58,853 nt of DNA from Atopobacter phocae ATCC BAA-285 (GCF_000526675.1 NZ_JAGN01000005.1:1-58853); one strand, 5' to 3'; positions 34,517 through 46,247 are shown, numbered from the stretch's first letter. Numbers and translations are program-made. Notes: generated from the letters alone by a model not told the origin.

Positions 34517-36434
34517 AGAGTTAAGCATTCAATTAACTAATCAAATTGCGGCTGGTGAAGTAGTGGAGCGACCAGCATCGGTTGTGAAAGAATTAGTAGA
34601 GAATGCAATTGATGCGAAAGCAACAAGTATTATTATTAAATTAAAATCAAGTGGCTTGGAATCGATAGAAATTATCGATAATGGAGAAGGCATGGATGAA
34701 ACCGATGCAGTCAGAGCTTTTGATCGTTACGCTACAAGTAAAATAAGTCAACAAGAAGATTTATTTCGTATCAAAACATTAGGTTTTCGTGGAGAAGCAT
34801 TGCCAAGTATTGCTTCGGTCAGCGTGATTGAATTAGAGACATCGGATGGAATGAACGGAACGGGTGTAAATATCGCATTTGGGACAATTAAAGAAGTTCG
34901 TAAATTAGCGAAGAAAAAAGGAACAAGTATAAAAGTATCGCAATTGTTTGGTAATACGCCTGCCCGTTTACGTTTTATGAAAACACTTCAAACAGAATTG
35001 AAACATATTATCGATTATGTTAATCGTTTAGCGCTAAGTCGATCAGATATTCAATTTGAAGTATGGCATGATGAACAATTGCTTATGAAGACGCCCGGTA
35101 ACGAACAACTCATTCAAGCGATTGCTGGAATATATACACCAAAAGTTGCTCGACAATTGTTGCATATTTCTGGTGAAAAAGATGACTTTAAAGTAGATGG
35201 ATATATTTCACCACCACTGTTAAGTCGTTCCAATCGACATTACATCTCACTATTAATTAATGGACGATATGTAAAACATTTCCCCTTATTTCAAGCCATT
35301 GAACGTGGTTATGGCACAACATTAATGACGAGAAGATATCCCATTGTCGTGTTAAGTGTGACGACTGATCCAATGTTAGTTGACGTTAACGTACATCCAA
35401 GCAAATTAGATATTCGATTAAGTAAGTCAGAGCAATTAGAACAATTACTTATTGAATTAATTAAATCGAAAGTTCAACAAACTATTCGTATTCCAGAGAG
35501 TAACACATCAGAAAAGTATGTTAAACCAATCAGACGGGTTCAAGATAAATTGGATTTACCCTTTAATCATTTAGAAGAAATTCACCATAATAATCCACCT
35601 CATGTTAAGCAATTAGCTGATATGAAACAAACGGATGATTATGATGCTAAAGAAGATAGAGAAATGACCGATATGGAGTTAAATCAAGTATCAAGTTACT
35701 CTTATAATGCAAGTAATGTAGATGAACCGATTCAAACATTAATAGCCAAAGAAAGCATTTCTGAAAATTATAAGGACTATACGGTTGAACATGATGAACC
35801 AACTACTCGTCAAACGAGTGAAATAAATGACCAATTAAAAAATACTTCTCAATTACCTCATTTAGAATATGTTGGACAAATTCATGGAACATATTTAATT
35901 GCTCAATCAGAAGATGGGTTTTATCTAATAGATCAACATGCTGCAAAAGAGCGAATTCAATATGAAAAAACGTTAAAACGGCTTAGTCATCCGATAATTA
36001 AACAGCAACAGTTATTATTGCCTGAAATTATTCATTTAAGTCGAGACGAACACTTATCCGCATTAGAGAAAAAATCTATTTTTGAACAATTAGGTATTCT
36101 ATTTGATGACTTTGGGGGTACGGATTTAATATTTAACTCTTATCCGAATTGGATGAATCAACAGACTTTAGTAAATGATTTAACCTTTATCGTTAGTCAA
36201 GTGGTTCATGGAACAGTTAAATCCATTCAAGATATCCGAGATAGTCAAGCAGCGATGATTAGTTGTAAATCATCAATTCGAGCGAACCATTACATAAATG
36301 ATCACGAAGCAAGTGAATTAATTAGTGAACTATTGACAGTTGAAAATCCATTTAATTGTCCGCATGGTCGTCCGACAATCGTTCATTTTTCAACTTATGA
36401 AATTGAACGACTGTTTAAACGGATTCAAGATTAA
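34503..36434 (+). CDS. mutL: DNA mismatch repair protein MutL with endonuclease motif
   Basis: Partner of MutS. The 643 residues open with the GHKL ATPase (IAAGEVVERPASVVKELVEN, DNGEGM, TLGFRGEALPSIASV). A charged linker (about 340-445) and a C-terminal dimerisation domain with the nicking motif DQHAAKERIQYE (477-488) and CPHGRP (619-624) follow. These motifs mark the MutL type that cuts DNA itself, as expected in bacteria without MutH. The ATG lies inside the end of mutS, with AAAGGAG 10 nt before it. Followed by msrB after 40 nt. Confidence 0.96.
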   Translation: MSKIKELSIQLTNQIAAGEVVERPASVVKELVENAIDAKATSIIIKLKSSGLESIEIIDNGEGMDETDAVRAFDRYATSKISQQEDLFRIKTLGFRGEALPSIASVSVIELETSDGMNGTGVNIAFGTIKEVRKLAKKKGTSIKVSQLFGNTPARLRFMKTLQTELKHIIDYVNRLALSRSDIQFEVWHDEQLLMKTPGNEQLIQAIAGIYTPKVARQLLHISGEKDDFKVDGYISPPLLSRSNRHYISLLINGRYVKHFPLFQAIERGYGTTLMTRRYPIVVLSVTTDPMLVDVNVHPSKLDIRLSKSEQLEQLLIELIKSKVQQTIRIPESNTSEKYVKPIRRVQDKLDLPFNHLEEIHHNNPPHVKQLADMKQTDDYDAKEDREMTDMELNQVSSYSYNASNVDEPIQTLIAKESISENYKDYTVEHDEPTTRQTSEINDQLKNTSQLPHLEYVGQIHGTYLIAQSEDGFYLIDQHAAKERIQYEKTLKRLSHPIIKQQQLLLPEIIHLSRDEHLSALEKKSIFEQLGILFDDFGGTDLIFNSYPNWMNQQTLVNDLTFIVSQVVHGTVKSIQDIRDSQAAMISCKSSIRANHYINDHEASELISELLTVENPFNCPHGRPTIVHFSTYEIERLFKRIQD

Positions 36435-36474
36435 TCAAACTAGTTAAAGATAAACATAATGAAAGAGGGATAAT

Positions 36475-36903
36475 ATGTCAAAATTTGAAAAAGAAATTAA
36501 AGCATTAGATGAAATTAGTTATAAAGTAACACAAGAAGCACATACAGAACGACCATTTTCTGGCGTATATGATGAATTTGATGAACGAGGTATTTATGTT
36601 GATATTGTGAGTGGGGAACCTCTCTTTTCATCTAAAGATAAGTACGATGCGGGCTGTGGTTGGCCTAGCTTTACACAACCGATTAAAAAAAGAGTAATCT
36701 CTGAACATCGAGATACATCGCATGGTATGGAACGCACAGAAGTAAAAAGCAAAGAAGCAAGTAGCCATTTAGGACATGTATTTACTGATGGACCAGAAGA
36801 AGCTGGTGGATTAAGATACTGCATTAATTCTGCAGCATTAAAATTTATTCCCTATGACGAGATGGAAGAAAAAGGATACGCAGAATATAAAGAATATGTA
36901 TAA
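36475..36903 (+). CDS. msrB: Peptide-methionine (R)-S-oxide reductase MsrB
   Basis: Repairs the R form of methionine sulfoxide in proteins using thioredoxin. The 142 residues show DAGCGWPSF (Cys61), the catalytic RYCINSAAL with Cys116 and the SSHLGHVF block. The zinc-binding CxxC pairs of some MsrB forms are absent, so this is the zinc-free type. GAAAGAGGG precedes the ATG. It stands between mutL and ruvA on the same strand with gaps of 40 and about 30 nt, probably co-transcribed with the repair genes. No msrA is present here. Confidence 0.95.
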   Translation: MSKFEKEIKALDEISYKVTQEAHTERPFSGVYDEFDERGIYVDIVSGEPLFSSKDKYDAGCGWPSFTQPIKKRVISEHRDTSHGMERTEVKSKEASSHLGHVFTDGPEEAGGLRYCINSAALKFIPYDEMEEKGYAEYKEYV

Positions 36904-36933
36904 ATTATTAAATGAGGTCGGTGAGAGTTTGTG

Positions 36934-37515
36934 TTGTATGATTATTTAATTGGCAAATTAGTTCATTTAACGCCAAAGACGGTTACATTAGAAGTTAATC
37001 AAATAGGTTATTTAATATATCTGCCGAATCCTTATGCTTTGCAAGATCGTATGAATGAAACTTTAAAAATCTATGTACATCACGCAACAAGAGAAGATGA
37101 TGAAAGTTTATACGGTTTTTTAGATCATGAAGATCGTTTATTGTTTGAGCAATTAATTAGTGTATCTGGTATTGGACCTAAAAGTGCTTTGGCGATAGTA
37201 GCAAGTGAACACTTTGATGGATTTGTGACAGCAGTTGAAAATGCAGATCAAAAATTTTTAACAAGATTTCCAGGGGTTGGGAAAAAAACAGCAGCACAAA
37301 TTATTTTAGATTTACAAGGAAAACTAGTCGCTTCTACGCAATCAATTGTTGAACAAATTCCACAATCATTAATAGATATGAGTTTAGCGTTAGAATCACT
37401 AGGATACTCTAAACGAGAAATAATTAAAGTAGAAAAAGAATTAAAAGATATAGCGAAAACTACTAATACTCAAACTTTATTAAAACAAGCATTTAAATTA
37501 TTATTGGATAAATAA
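36934..37515 (+). CDS. ruvA: Holliday junction helicase subunit RuvA
   Basis: Binds four-way junctions and loads RuvB. About 193 residues: an OB-fold N-terminal domain ([20 protein letters not shown]), helix-hairpin-helix motifs [16 protein letters not shown] and [19 protein letters not shown], and a C-terminal RuvB-contacting domain ([14 protein letters not shown]). The start is either TTG 36934, 8 nt after GGTGAG, or GTG 36931 one codon earlier; TTG better fits the usual MYDY/MYEY opening. Followed 23 nt later by ruvB. Confidence 0.94.
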   Translation: MYDYLIGKLVHLTPKTVTLEVNQIGYLIYLPNPYALQDRMNETLKIYVHHATREDDESLYGFLDHEDRLLFEQLISVSGIGPKSALAIVASEHFDGFVTAVENADQKFLTRFPGVGKKTAAQIILDLQGKLVASTQSIVEQIPQSLIDMSLALESLGYSKREIIKVEKELKDIAKTTNTQTLLKQAFKLLLDK

Positions 37516-37538
37516 AAGAGGCATTGAGGAGGAGAAAA

Positions 37539-38582
37539 ATGACAGATTCATTTAATGAATGGACGAATGAAGAGCAATTAACTGATCATCTGAATGATGA
37601 GCGAATCGTTGCATCCACTTCAATTGAAGATGATGAACAATTAACACTTCGCCCTCAATATTTAAATGAATATATTGGGCAAACCTCTTTAAAAGAAGCA
37701 TTAACCGTGTATATTACAGCCGCTAAACAGCGAAAAGAAGCATTAGATCATGCTTTATTTTATGGACCACCAGGACTAGGGAAAACGACATTAGCCTTTG
37801 TAATTGGTAATGAATTAGGCGTTAATGTTCGAACAACTAGTGGACCTGCTATTGAAAAAACAGGGGATTTAATTGCCATTTTAAGTGAGCTACAAGCAGG
37901 CGATATTTTATTTGTTGATGAGATTCATCGATTGCCTAGACAAGTGGAAGAAGTATTGTATAGCGCAATGGAAGATTTCTATGTAGATATTGTTGCTGGT
38001 ACTGGTGCAAGTGCACAAAGTATTCATTATCCATTGCCGCCATTTACGTTAATCGGAGCGACAACTCGAGCGGGTCATTTATCTGCTCCGTTACGTGACC
38101 GTTTTGGAATTATAGAACGCATGAATTACTATACACATGAAGAACTTCAAATTATTGTTAAGCGTTCAGCAACTGTATTCAATAGTTTGATTGATGACCA
38201 AGCAGCTTTAGAAATTGCCATTCGTTCGCGAGGCACTCCACGTATTGCCAATCGATTAATGAAACGTATTCGTGACTTTAGTCAAGTTGCGAAAGAGGAT
38301 ATGATTAGTTTACAATTAGCACGTCAATCACTTAGATTATTAGGAGTAGACCAAGCAGGTTTAGATGAAGTTGATCGTCGCATGTTGCTTGCAATGATTG
38401 AATTTTATCAAGGTGGTCCAGTTGGCTTACGCACATTGGCAGCTAATATTTCAGAAGAACAAGAGACAATTGAAGATATGTATGAACCTTATTTATTACA
38501 ACAAGGATTTATACGACGCACACCACGAGGGCGAGTAGTAACAGATAAAGCATATTCACACTTAAATATAAAAAGGAATTGA
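37539..38582 (+). CDS. ruvB: Holliday junction branch-migration ATPase RuvB
   Basis: AAA+ motor that moves Holliday junctions with RuvA. The 347 residues have Walker [10 protein letters not shown] (76-84), Walker [11 protein letters not shown], sensor [19 protein letters not shown], and the C-terminal winged helix with [10 protein letters not shown] and [12 protein letters not shown] 37539 is chosen because GAGGAGG lies 7 nt upstream; five further in-frame codons upstream are part of that ribosome site. Followed by queA after 9 nt, the usual ruvAB-queA order. Confidence 0.97.
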   Translation: MTDSFNEWTNEEQLTDHLNDERIVASTSIEDDEQLTLRPQYLNEYIGQTSLKEALTVYITAAKQRKEALDHALFYGPPGLGKTTLAFVIGNELGVNVRTTSGPAIEKTGDLIAILSELQAGDILFVDEIHRLPRQVEEVLYSAMEDFYVDIVAGTGASAQSIHYPLPPFTLIGATTRAGHLSAPLRDRFGIIERMNYYTHEELQIIVKRSATVFNSLIDDQAALEIAIRSRGTPRIANRLMKRIRDFSQVAKEDMISLQLARQSLRLLGVDQAGLDEVDRRMLLAMIEFYQGGPVGLRTLAANISEEQETIEDMYEPYLLQQGFIRRTPRGRVVTDKAYSHLNIKRN

Positions 38583-38591
38583 GGGACTTTT

Positions 38592-39644
38592 TTGAATTAC
38601 ACAACAGAAGATTTTAATTTTGATTTACCAGAAGAGTTAATCGCACAAACACCTTTAAAAGATCGATCGAGCTCACGATTAATGCATTTGATAGTTGATC
38701 AAGAATCTATTTCAGATCAACATTTTACAGATTTAACAAGTCATTTGAAGGCAGGTGATGTTCTTGTCTTAAATAATACGCGAGTACTTCCTGCACGGTT
38801 GCATGGGGTAAAGGAAGAAACAGGCGGCCATATTGAACTTTTATTACTGCATCAAGAAGAAAATGATGTATGGGAAGTGTTAGCGAAACCCGCTCGTCGT
38901 GCTAAGGTTGGAGCTATTATTGATTTTGGAGAAGGTATTTTAAAAGCAGAGGTCGTTGAAGATTTATCTGAAGGTGGAAAAAAAGTACGGTTTATTTATG
39001 ACGGTGTATTTCTTGAGAAATTAGAAGAGTTGGGTGAAATGCCTTTACCGCCATACATTAAAGAAAAATTAGACGATCAAAGTCGTTATCAAACAATTTA
39101 TGCAAAAGAAAATGGTTCGGCTGCTGCGCCTACTGCCGGATTACATTTTACACCTGAATTAATGCAAGAAATTGAAGCAAAAGGTGTTGAAATTGCATAT
39201 GTTACATTACATGTTGGCCTTGGTACATTTCGTCCAGTAAGCGTTGAAAATTTAAATGATCATAAAATGCATGCTGAATATTATCATATTGATGAGGATA
39301 CTTGTCGAATTTTAAACAAAGCAAGAAAAGAAGGGCGTCGAGTGATTGCTGTTGGAACCACTTCTATTCGTACATTGGAGTCTGTTGTTTCAAGTCGTGA
39401 CGACTTATTTGTCCCAACTAGTGGATGGACCGATATTTTTATTTCTCCAGGCTATTCATTCCGAGCTGTTGATGCGTTTGTAACTAATTTTCATTTACCT
39501 AAATCAACATTGATTATGTTAGTTTCCGCATTTGGTGGACGTGATTTTATTTTAAAAGCATATCAACATGCTGTTAATGAACAATATCGTTTCTTTAGTT
39601 TTGGAGACGCTATGTTTATTGAAACTTCTCGAAGCAAAAATTAA
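38592..39644 (+). CDS. queA: S-adenosylmethionine:tRNA ribosyltransferase-isomerase QueA
   Basis: Transfers the ribosyl part of S-adenosylmethionine to preQ1 in tRNA, making epoxyqueuosine at the wobble position. The 350 residues begin [19 protein letters not shown] and keep RDSSRLM-like [36 protein letters not shown] and [10 protein letters not shown]. The start is TTG 38592, five bases after GAGGGA. Last gene of the msrB/ruvAB run, followed by a strong terminator. No preQ1 synthesis genes are in the window. Confidence 0.96.
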   Translation: MNYTTEDFNFDLPEELIAQTPLKDRSSSRLMHLIVDQESISDQHFTDLTSHLKAGDVLVLNNTRVLPARLHGVKEETGGHIELLLLHQEENDVWEVLAKPARRAKVGAIIDFGEGILKAEVVEDLSEGGKKVRFIYDGVFLEKLEELGEMPLPPYIKEKLDDQSRYQTIYAKENGSAAAPTAGLHFTPELMQEIEAKGVEIAYVTLHVGLGTFRPVSVENLNDHKMHAEYYHIDEDTCRILNKARKEGRRVIAVGTTSIRTLESVVSSRDDLFVPTSGWTDIFISPGYSFRAVDAFVTNFHLPKSTLIMLVSAFGGRDFILKAYQHAVNEQYRFFSFGDAMFIETSRSKN

Positions 39645-39675
39645 AAGCTGGTGAGCATTGCTCCCAGCTTTTTTG
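39643..39675. terminator. Bidirectional terminator between queA and yjzD-like gene
   Basis: A 13-bp stem with one bulged T (AAAAGCTGGTGAGC / GCTCCCAGCTTTT), A-rich left and T-rich right. Confidence 0.88.
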
Positions 39676-39706
39676 ATTGTATCGAATATGTTAAGATAGA
39701 TTTAAA

Positions 39707-39892
39707 TCATTTGACTGTTTTGGGTTTAATCCAGTCCATTAAAAAGCTAATACATACGACCATTACTACTTCAATAACTGCTGTGATACATGCACCGATA
39801 AAGTTATATGTACCACCCATTAAGGAAGCACCTAAAAAGAATGTCATTTGAGTTAATATAAACGCCCAAAAGAACACGACTAAATATTTCAT
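39707..39892 (-). CDS. YjzD-like (DUF2929) small membrane protein
   Basis: A 61-residue protein on the minus strand, beginning MKYLVVFFWAFILTQMTFFL, then GASLMGGTYNF, a second hydrophobic stretch and a short basic end (DWIKPKTVK). Two helices with the NGGTY-like turn are the pattern of DUF2929/YjzD proteins of Bacilli, function unknown. The ribosome site is weak (GGGGCA). It sits alone between convergent queA and divergent dnaE and shares the queA terminator. A plus-strand frame across it is a shadow. Confidence 0.72.
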   Translation of the reverse strand: MKYLVVFFWAFILTQMTFFLGASLMGGTYNFIGACITAVIEVVMVVCISFLMDWIKPKTVK

Positions 39893-39920
39893 TTGACTGC
39901 CCCATTTCTATTACTAATCT
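39893..39920 (+). promoter_or_regulatory. Candidate dnaE promoter
   Basis: TTGACT (39893-39898), 16-bp spacer, TAATCT (39915-39920). It abuts the yjzD-like start codon. The -10 match is poor. Confidence 0.35.
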
Positions 39921-39970
39921 CGTTTCAAATTTATTTTAACGCAAATTATCAAGGAAAGGAAGTGTTTCAT

Positions 39971-42900
39971 ATGATAACGCCGATTGACGTTCAAAGTGAT
40001 TACTCATTTTTAAAAAGTGCATTAACTATTACTAAGTATGTTCAATCTGGACAAGATTTAGGATATGAAACATTGGTACTTGCTGACCAAGATTCTATGA
40101 TGGGAGCGATTCGTTTTCAAACAGCTTGTTTAAAGGCTCACATTAAACCGATTTTTGGCTTATCCCATCAGTTGTCGTTTGAACCTGTTTCAGAACAATT
40201 AAGTGGTTGGGCAGATGGTATTTTTATAGCCTTAACTAATCGAGGATATCGTCAATTATTGAAATTAAGTACGCAACCTGATGATAAATTCTACTGGTCA
40301 TATCTTCAATCAATGAATGAATGGAAAGATGATCTTGCATTTATTTTTAAATTACCCTCTCAAGCAAATAGTTCATATTATCATCAACATTTAAGTTATA
40401 TGAACCATTTAGCCAAAGGTAATCAATCAATTTATTTCGGAATAAACACTTATGAAACAGATCGTTCTTTCTGGGAACAAATCAATCAATATGATGCATT
40501 ACAACCAATTGCACTTCAAACCGTTCGATATATAAACCCGCAAGATGAAATGAGCTTACAAGTTCTTCGTTCCATCGATCAGTCGGATGCTCTTGAGATA
40601 ACTCAACGATTGGATGGTCATCAATTTTTTATTACTAAGCGAATTTTTAGTCAAAATTTCTCAAATGATTATATATTGCAAGAAGCACTCAAAAATAATG
40701 AGCAATTAATGAAACGGGCTGTAGTTAATATACCGATTAATCAAAAATTGCTTCCTCGCTTTACAGATGAATATGTTGCTCAAAAATTAAAAAAGGCAAC
40801 AACCGATCATCATCAAATTGTGCAAGAGTATTTAAAAAAATTGTGTTTTGAGCGTTTAACTGATTTACAATTTGATGCGGACGAACGTTATATCCAACGC
40901 CTTCAATATGAATTAAAAGTGATTAATCAAATGGGTTTTTCTGATTATTTTTTGATTGTTTGGGATTTATTAGAATATTCACGCTCACAAAAAATTGCCA
41001 CGTCTCCAGGTAGGGGATCAGCTGCCGGTTCATTGGTCAGTTATTTACTACAAATTACTGGTTTGGATCCGATAAAATACGATTTATTATTTGAACGTTT
41101 TCTAAATGAAGAAAGATTATCAATGCCTGATATTGATTTGGATTTCCCAGATAATCGTCGAGATGAGATTTTTAAATACGTTGCCGAAAAATATGGAGAA
41201 GACCACGTTGCACAAATTGCTGCGGTAGGTACATTTAAAGCACGCCAAGCGATTCGTGATGTCGCACGTGTAGCAGGTTTAGCGACTGAACAAATCAATC
41301 AAATAGCTAAACTAATTCCTAAAACTTTGAATATTACGTTGAATGAGGTGTATGACCAATCTGTGCCGTTTAAACGATTAATCAATGAGACAGCAGTAAA
41401 TCAAAGAATCTTTGAAATAGCTTGTCAAATTGAAGGGATGGCGCGACATTTAACAACACATGCTGCAGGAATTGTGATTAGTGAAGAACCTTTGACACAT
41501 TTTACAGCACTCTATAAACGACCAGATCAATTATTACCACTCACTCAAATGCAAATGGGTGAATTGGAACAAATCGGTCTATTAAAAATGGATTTATTGA
41601 GTATTCGTAATTTAACGATTGTAGACTGGGTGGTTCAAGAAATTAATCGACATCAAACTTTTAACGTAGCAGATATTCCATTAGATGATGCGGCTACTTA
41701 TGAATTATTTAAAAAAGCCAATACGGATGGCGTCTTTCAATTTGAATCAGATGGAATCAAACGCGTTTTAAAGCAAGTCCAACCGCAGTCTTTAGAAGAG
41801 TTATCTGCTGTGAATGCTTTATTTCGTCCAGGACCAATGGAGCAAATTAGTTTATATGTCCGTCGAAAATTTAAAAAAGAACCAGTGAAGTACATTCATC
41901 CCTCCATTAAACCTTTGCTCGAAAAAACTTATGGAATTATGATTTATCAAGAACAAGTGATGCAAGTAACCGGTCAAATGGCCAGTTTTTCTTTAGCAGA
42001 AGCGGACATCTTAAGACGAGCAATGAGCAAAAAATTGCCACATGTGATAGAAGAAAAAAGAGGTGCCTTTGTAAAAGGTGCGATGAATAATGGATATACT
42101 CAATCAGAAGCACAAGAAGTATTCCATTTTATTGAACGCTTTGCTAATTATGGATTTAATCGATCACATGCAATGGCATACTCTCTGTTGGCATACCAAA
42201 TGGCATATTTAAAAACTCATTATCCTGCAGAATTTTATTTTGCTTTACTGGAAAATGTTAATCTATCATCCGACAAAGGAAAAAAATATATTAGCGAATT
42301 AAGAGAAGCAAATATTCAAATTAAAGGTCCTGATATTAATTATTCGAGTTTCAAGACAACATTAAATAATAAAACTATCCAGCTAGGACTTTCTTTTGTG
42401 AAAAGTGTTCCAAAAGATTTAGTCAAGCAAATTATAGCTGTTAGAAATCGTCAAGGCCATTTTGAATCGTTAGAACAAGTATTAACGGTTGTTGATAAAA
42501 AATATCAGACAACCGATCATTTTACACCTTTAATTTTATCTGGAGCATTTGATTCACTCAAGGTGACACGACATACAATGATTGCTACTTTACCTGCATT
42601 AATTGAACAATTTCAATTGTTTGGTTCAAATAGTTTACTATCACAAAAAGAATTAGGAATTGTTTATAAAGAACGAGAAGAATTTCCTTTAGTCGAACGT
42701 TTAGATCAAGAAAATGAATTTTTGGGATTAACCATTAGTCCTCATCCAATTGAGTCAATGGAGTGGATAAAAAAAATCTCTCATTGCACGAAGCTAATCA
42801 AAGCTAAAGGACAAAAACAACGGTTTGACACGATTGTATATGTTCATGATATTAAGCGAATACGAACGAAGAGTGGAGAACCTATGGCCTTTATGACAGT

Positions 42901-43312
42901 TAGTGATGAGACTAGTCGAGTGGAGTTGATTGTTTTTCCAAAAGATTATTATCAAATGATGACAAAAATAGATGCCCATCAAATTATTTATATACAAGTT
43001 AGAGGAGATCTATCTAAATCGAAAGATTGGCAAATGATTTTAGAGCAAGTATATGACTTAGAATTGATTAAAAAAAAGATCAGTGCTCAAGATAAACGTT
43101 TATTTATTAATTGGTCAGAAAATTTTTCGGATAAAATGAATCAAGTCATCAAATTACTTCAGAAATATCCCGGCTATTCAGATGTGATTTTTGTACAACA
43201 GCCATTAAGAAAACCATTCCAACTAAAACAAGTGAAACAAGTTGAAATTACCAACCAATTAGTTCAAGAATTAAAAGACAAGTTAGGTGAAGATAATGTA
43301 GCAACTAAATAA
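39971..43312 (+). CDS. dnaE: DNA polymerase III subunit alpha, DnaE type
   Basis: Replicative polymerase that in Firmicutes extends RNA primers before PolC takes over. The 1113 residues have an N-terminal PHP domain in which the usual metal-binding His-x-His is not present (MITPIDVQSDYSFLKSAL). The palm has PDIDLDFPD catalytic aspartates, the fingers include ATSPGRGSAAGSLVSY, then a helix-hairpin-helix and a C-terminal OB fold (about 960-1040). ATG 39971 is preferred, since it gives the family N-terminus after AAAGGAAG; the frame is open 78 nt further upstream without similarity. It runs monocistronic before pfkA. Confidence 0.96.
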   Translation: MITPIDVQSDYSFLKSALTITKYVQSGQDLGYETLVLADQDSMMGAIRFQTACLKAHIKPIFGLSHQLSFEPVSEQLSGWADGIFIALTNRGYRQLLKLSTQPDDKFYWSYLQSMNEWKDDLAFIFKLPSQANSSYYHQHLSYMNHLAKGNQSIYFGINTYETDRSFWEQINQYDALQPIALQTVRYINPQDEMSLQVLRSIDQSDALEITQRLDGHQFFITKRIFSQNFSNDYILQEALKNNEQLMKRAVVNIPINQKLLPRFTDEYVAQKLKKATTDHHQIVQEYLKKLCFERLTDLQFDADERYIQRLQYELKVINQMGFSDYFLIVWDLLEYSRSQKIATSPGRGSAAGSLVSYLLQITGLDPIKYDLLFERFLNEERLSMPDIDLDFPDNRRDEIFKYVAEKYGEDHVAQIAAVGTFKARQAIRDVARVAGLATEQINQIAKLIPKTLNITLNEVYDQSVPFKRLINETAVNQRIFEIACQIEGMARHLTTHAAGIVISEEPLTHFTALYKRPDQLLPLTQMQMGELEQIGLLKMDLLSIRNLTIVDWVVQEINRHQTFNVADIPLDDAATYELFKKANTDGVFQFESDGIKRVLKQVQPQSLEELSAVNALFRPGPMEQISLYVRRKFKKEPVKYIHPSIKPLLEKTYGIMIYQEQVMQVTGQMASFSLAEADILRRAMSKKLPHVIEEKRGAFVKGAMNNGYTQSEAQEVFHFIERFANYGFNRSHAMAYSLLAYQMAYLKTHYPAEFYFALLENVNLSSDKGKKYISELREANIQIKGPDINYSSFKTTLNNKTIQLGLSFVKSVPKDLVKQIIAVRNRQGHFESLEQVLTVVDKKYQTTDHFTPLILSGAFDSLKVTRHTMIATLPALIEQFQLFGSNSLLSQKELGIVYKEREEFPLVERLDQENEFLGLTISPHPIESMEWIKKISHCTKLIKAKGQKQRFDTIVYVHDIKRIRTKSGEPMAFMTVSDETSRVELIVFPKDYYQMMTKIDAHQIIYIQVRGDLSKSKDWQMILEQVYDLELIKKKISAQDKRLFINWSENFSDKMNQVIKLLQKYPGYSDVIFVQQPLRKPFQLKQVKQVEITNQLVQELKDKLGEDNVATK

Positions 43313-43350
43313 TTATCAAAATTTAGCTTAAAAAAGTTGCAAATAAAATA

Positions 43351-43374
43351 GAAAACGCCATGAAAACGTTTAAT
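43351..43374 (+). promoter_or_regulatory. cre-like box with a phased half-site before pfkA
   Basis: TGAAAACGTTTAAT (43361-43374) matches 12 of 14 positions of the CcpA consensus. A second GAAAACG lies exactly 11 bp upstream (43351-43357 and 43362-43368). The full box is centred about 55 bp before the predicted start, a position typical for CcpA activation. Confidence 0.55.
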
Positions 43375-43387
43375 ATCACCAAAAAGA

Positions 43388-43416
43388 AAGACAAGTACAT
43401 CTTTTTTTGATATGAT
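43388..43416 (+). promoter_or_regulatory. Promoter of pfkA-pyk
   Basis: AAGACA (43388-43393), 17-bp spacer, TATGAT (43411-43416), start near 43423; the -35 is weak, which fits an activator-dependent promoter. Confidence 0.5.
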
Positions 43417-43469
43417 TAGTAATGGAACTGTAATAAAGTCTAAAATTTGATTGATTAAGTGAGGGATAA

Positions 43470-44441
<972 letters not shown>

Positions 44442-44454
44442 GAGTGGAAAATTA

Positions 44455-46212
44455 ATGAAAAAAACAAAAATCGTATGTACCATTGGACCTGCTAGTGAAT
44501 CGAAAGACGTATTAAAGCGTCTAGTTGAATCAGGAATGAACGTTGCCCGTTTAAACTTTTCTCATGGGGATCATGAAGAACATTTAGCACGTATTAACAC
44601 AATTCGTGAAGTTGCCGAAGAATTGGGAACAGAAATTGGTATTTTATTAGATACTAAAGGTCCAGAAATCCGTACTCATAATATGGAAAATGGTTTACTT
44701 GACTTAAAACAAGGTCAATCAATTCGCGTAGCAATGGAAGAAGTCTTAGGAACTCCAGAACGTTTCTCAATTACATATCCTGAATTAATTAATGACGTAC
44801 ATGTTGGTTCAAAAATCTTATTAGATGATGGTTTAATTGAACTTCAAGTAACTGATTTTGATAAAGAAGCAAACGATATCATTACGACTGTTTTAAACCC
44901 TGGAATTTTGAAAAATAAAAAAGGTGTTAACGTTCCTAATGTTAAAGTAAATTTACCGGCTTTAACAGATAAAGATCGTGCAGATATTGTATTTGGTATC
45001 GAAAATGATATTGACTTTATTGCAGCAAGTTTCGTTCGTCGCGTTAGTGATGTAATTGAAATTCAAGAATTATTAGACAAGCACAACGCAAGTCATATTC
45101 AAATCATTCCAAAAATTGAAAACCAAGAAGGTGTCGATAACATTGATGATATCTTAAAAGTTTCTCAAGGTTTAATGATTGCTCGTGGTGACTTAGGGGT
45201 AGAAATCCCAGCTGAAGAAGTGCCTATTGTTCAAAAAGAATTAATCAAAAAATGTAATTCTTTAGGTAAACCAGTTATTACAGCTACTCAAATGTTAGAT
45301 TCAATGCAACGCAATCCACGTCCTACACGTGCAGAGGCAGGAGACGTAGCGAACGCTATCTTTGATGGTACTGATGCAGTTATGTTAAGTGGTGAAACAG
45401 CTGCCGGTGATTACCCAGTTGAAGCAGTTCGTACAATGGCTAACATTTGTGTTCGTACAGAATTAGCTTTAACAACAGACGATATCTTTAAAATGCGTGC
45501 CTTTTCAGATTCAGATGTTGCAGAAGCGATTGGTCGTTCTGTAGGACATACAGCACGTAATTTAAATATTAAAACGATTGTTGCAGCAACAGAATCAGGG
45601 CATACTGCTCGTATGATTTCTAAATATCGTCCTAACGCACATATCGTGGCTGTAACATTTAGTAAACGTCAAAAACGTGCTTTAGCATTATCATGGGGTG
45701 TATATCCTCACGTAACTACTCGTCCCAACACGACAGACGAAATGTTTGAATTAGCTACTGAAGTGGCAACAGAACGTGGTTATGCAAGTGAAGGCGATTT
45801 AATTTTAATTACTGCCGGTGTTCCAGTTGGTGAACGAGGAACAACTAATATCATGAAAGTTCAAGCGATTAATACAATCTTGTTAAGAGGACAAGGTATC
45901 GGTCGTGACAACATGGTAGGTCAAGCTGTTGTAGCAAGTTCTCCTGAAGAAGCAATGAGCAAAATGAGTGAAAATTCAATTTTAGTTGTTAAATCAACAG
46001 ATCCATCATATAATGATGCGATCTTGAAAGCACAAGCATTAATTATTGAAACAGGTGGATTAACAAGTCATGCAGCTGTACTAGGAATTGATCGTGGTAT
46101 TCCTGTAATTGTAGGCGCTGAAAATGCAACATCAATTATTGAAGATGGTCAAACATTAACAGTAGATGCACGTCGTGGCATCGTTTATGCTGGAGAAACT
46201 ACAGCATTTTAA
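44455..46212 (+). CDS. pyk: Pyruvate kinase with C-terminal PEP-utiliser-like domain
   Basis: Converts phosphoenolpyruvate and ADP to pyruvate and ATP. The 585 residues start [16 protein letters not shown], contain RLNFSHG, the catalytic [11 protein letters not shown] and [12 protein letters not shown], and [14 protein letters not shown]. Beyond the normal length (about 475) there is the extra C-terminal domain seen in Bacillus-type enzymes, with GGLTSHAAV around His539, resembling the phospho-histidine domain of PEP synthase. GGAGTGG precedes the ATG. Second and last gene of the pfkA operon. Confidence 0.97.
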   Translation: MKKTKIVCTIGPASESKDVLKRLVESGMNVARLNFSHGDHEEHLARINTIREVAEELGTEIGILLDTKGPEIRTHNMENGLLDLKQGQSIRVAMEEVLGTPERFSITYPELINDVHVGSKILLDDGLIELQVTDFDKEANDIITTVLNPGILKNKKGVNVPNVKVNLPALTDKDRADIVFGIENDIDFIAASFVRRVSDVIEIQELLDKHNASHIQIIPKIENQEGVDNIDDILKVSQGLMIARGDLGVEIPAEEVPIVQKELIKKCNSLGKPVITATQMLDSMQRNPRPTRAEAGDVANAIFDGTDAVMLSGETAAGDYPVEAVRTMANICVRTELALTTDDIFKMRAFSDSDVAEAIGRSVGHTARNLNIKTIVAATESGHTARMISKYRPNAHIVAVTFSKRQKRALALSWGVYPHVTTRPNTTDEMFELATEVATERGYASEGDLILITAGVPVGERGTTNIMKVQAINTILLRGQGIGRDNMVGQAVVASSPEEAMSKMSENSILVVKSTDPSYNDAILKAQALIIETGGLTSHAAVLGIDRGIPVIVGAENATSIIEDGQTLTVDARRGIVYAGETTAF

Positions 46213-46247
46213 TGTAATAAAGAATTAAATTGTATTATTTTTATCAG

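Noticed and set aside
39651-39851. Plus-strand frame of 66 codons after queA
   Set aside because: It lies antisense to the yjzD-like gene, has no ribosome site and begins inside the queA terminator; the minus-strand reading has family similarity.
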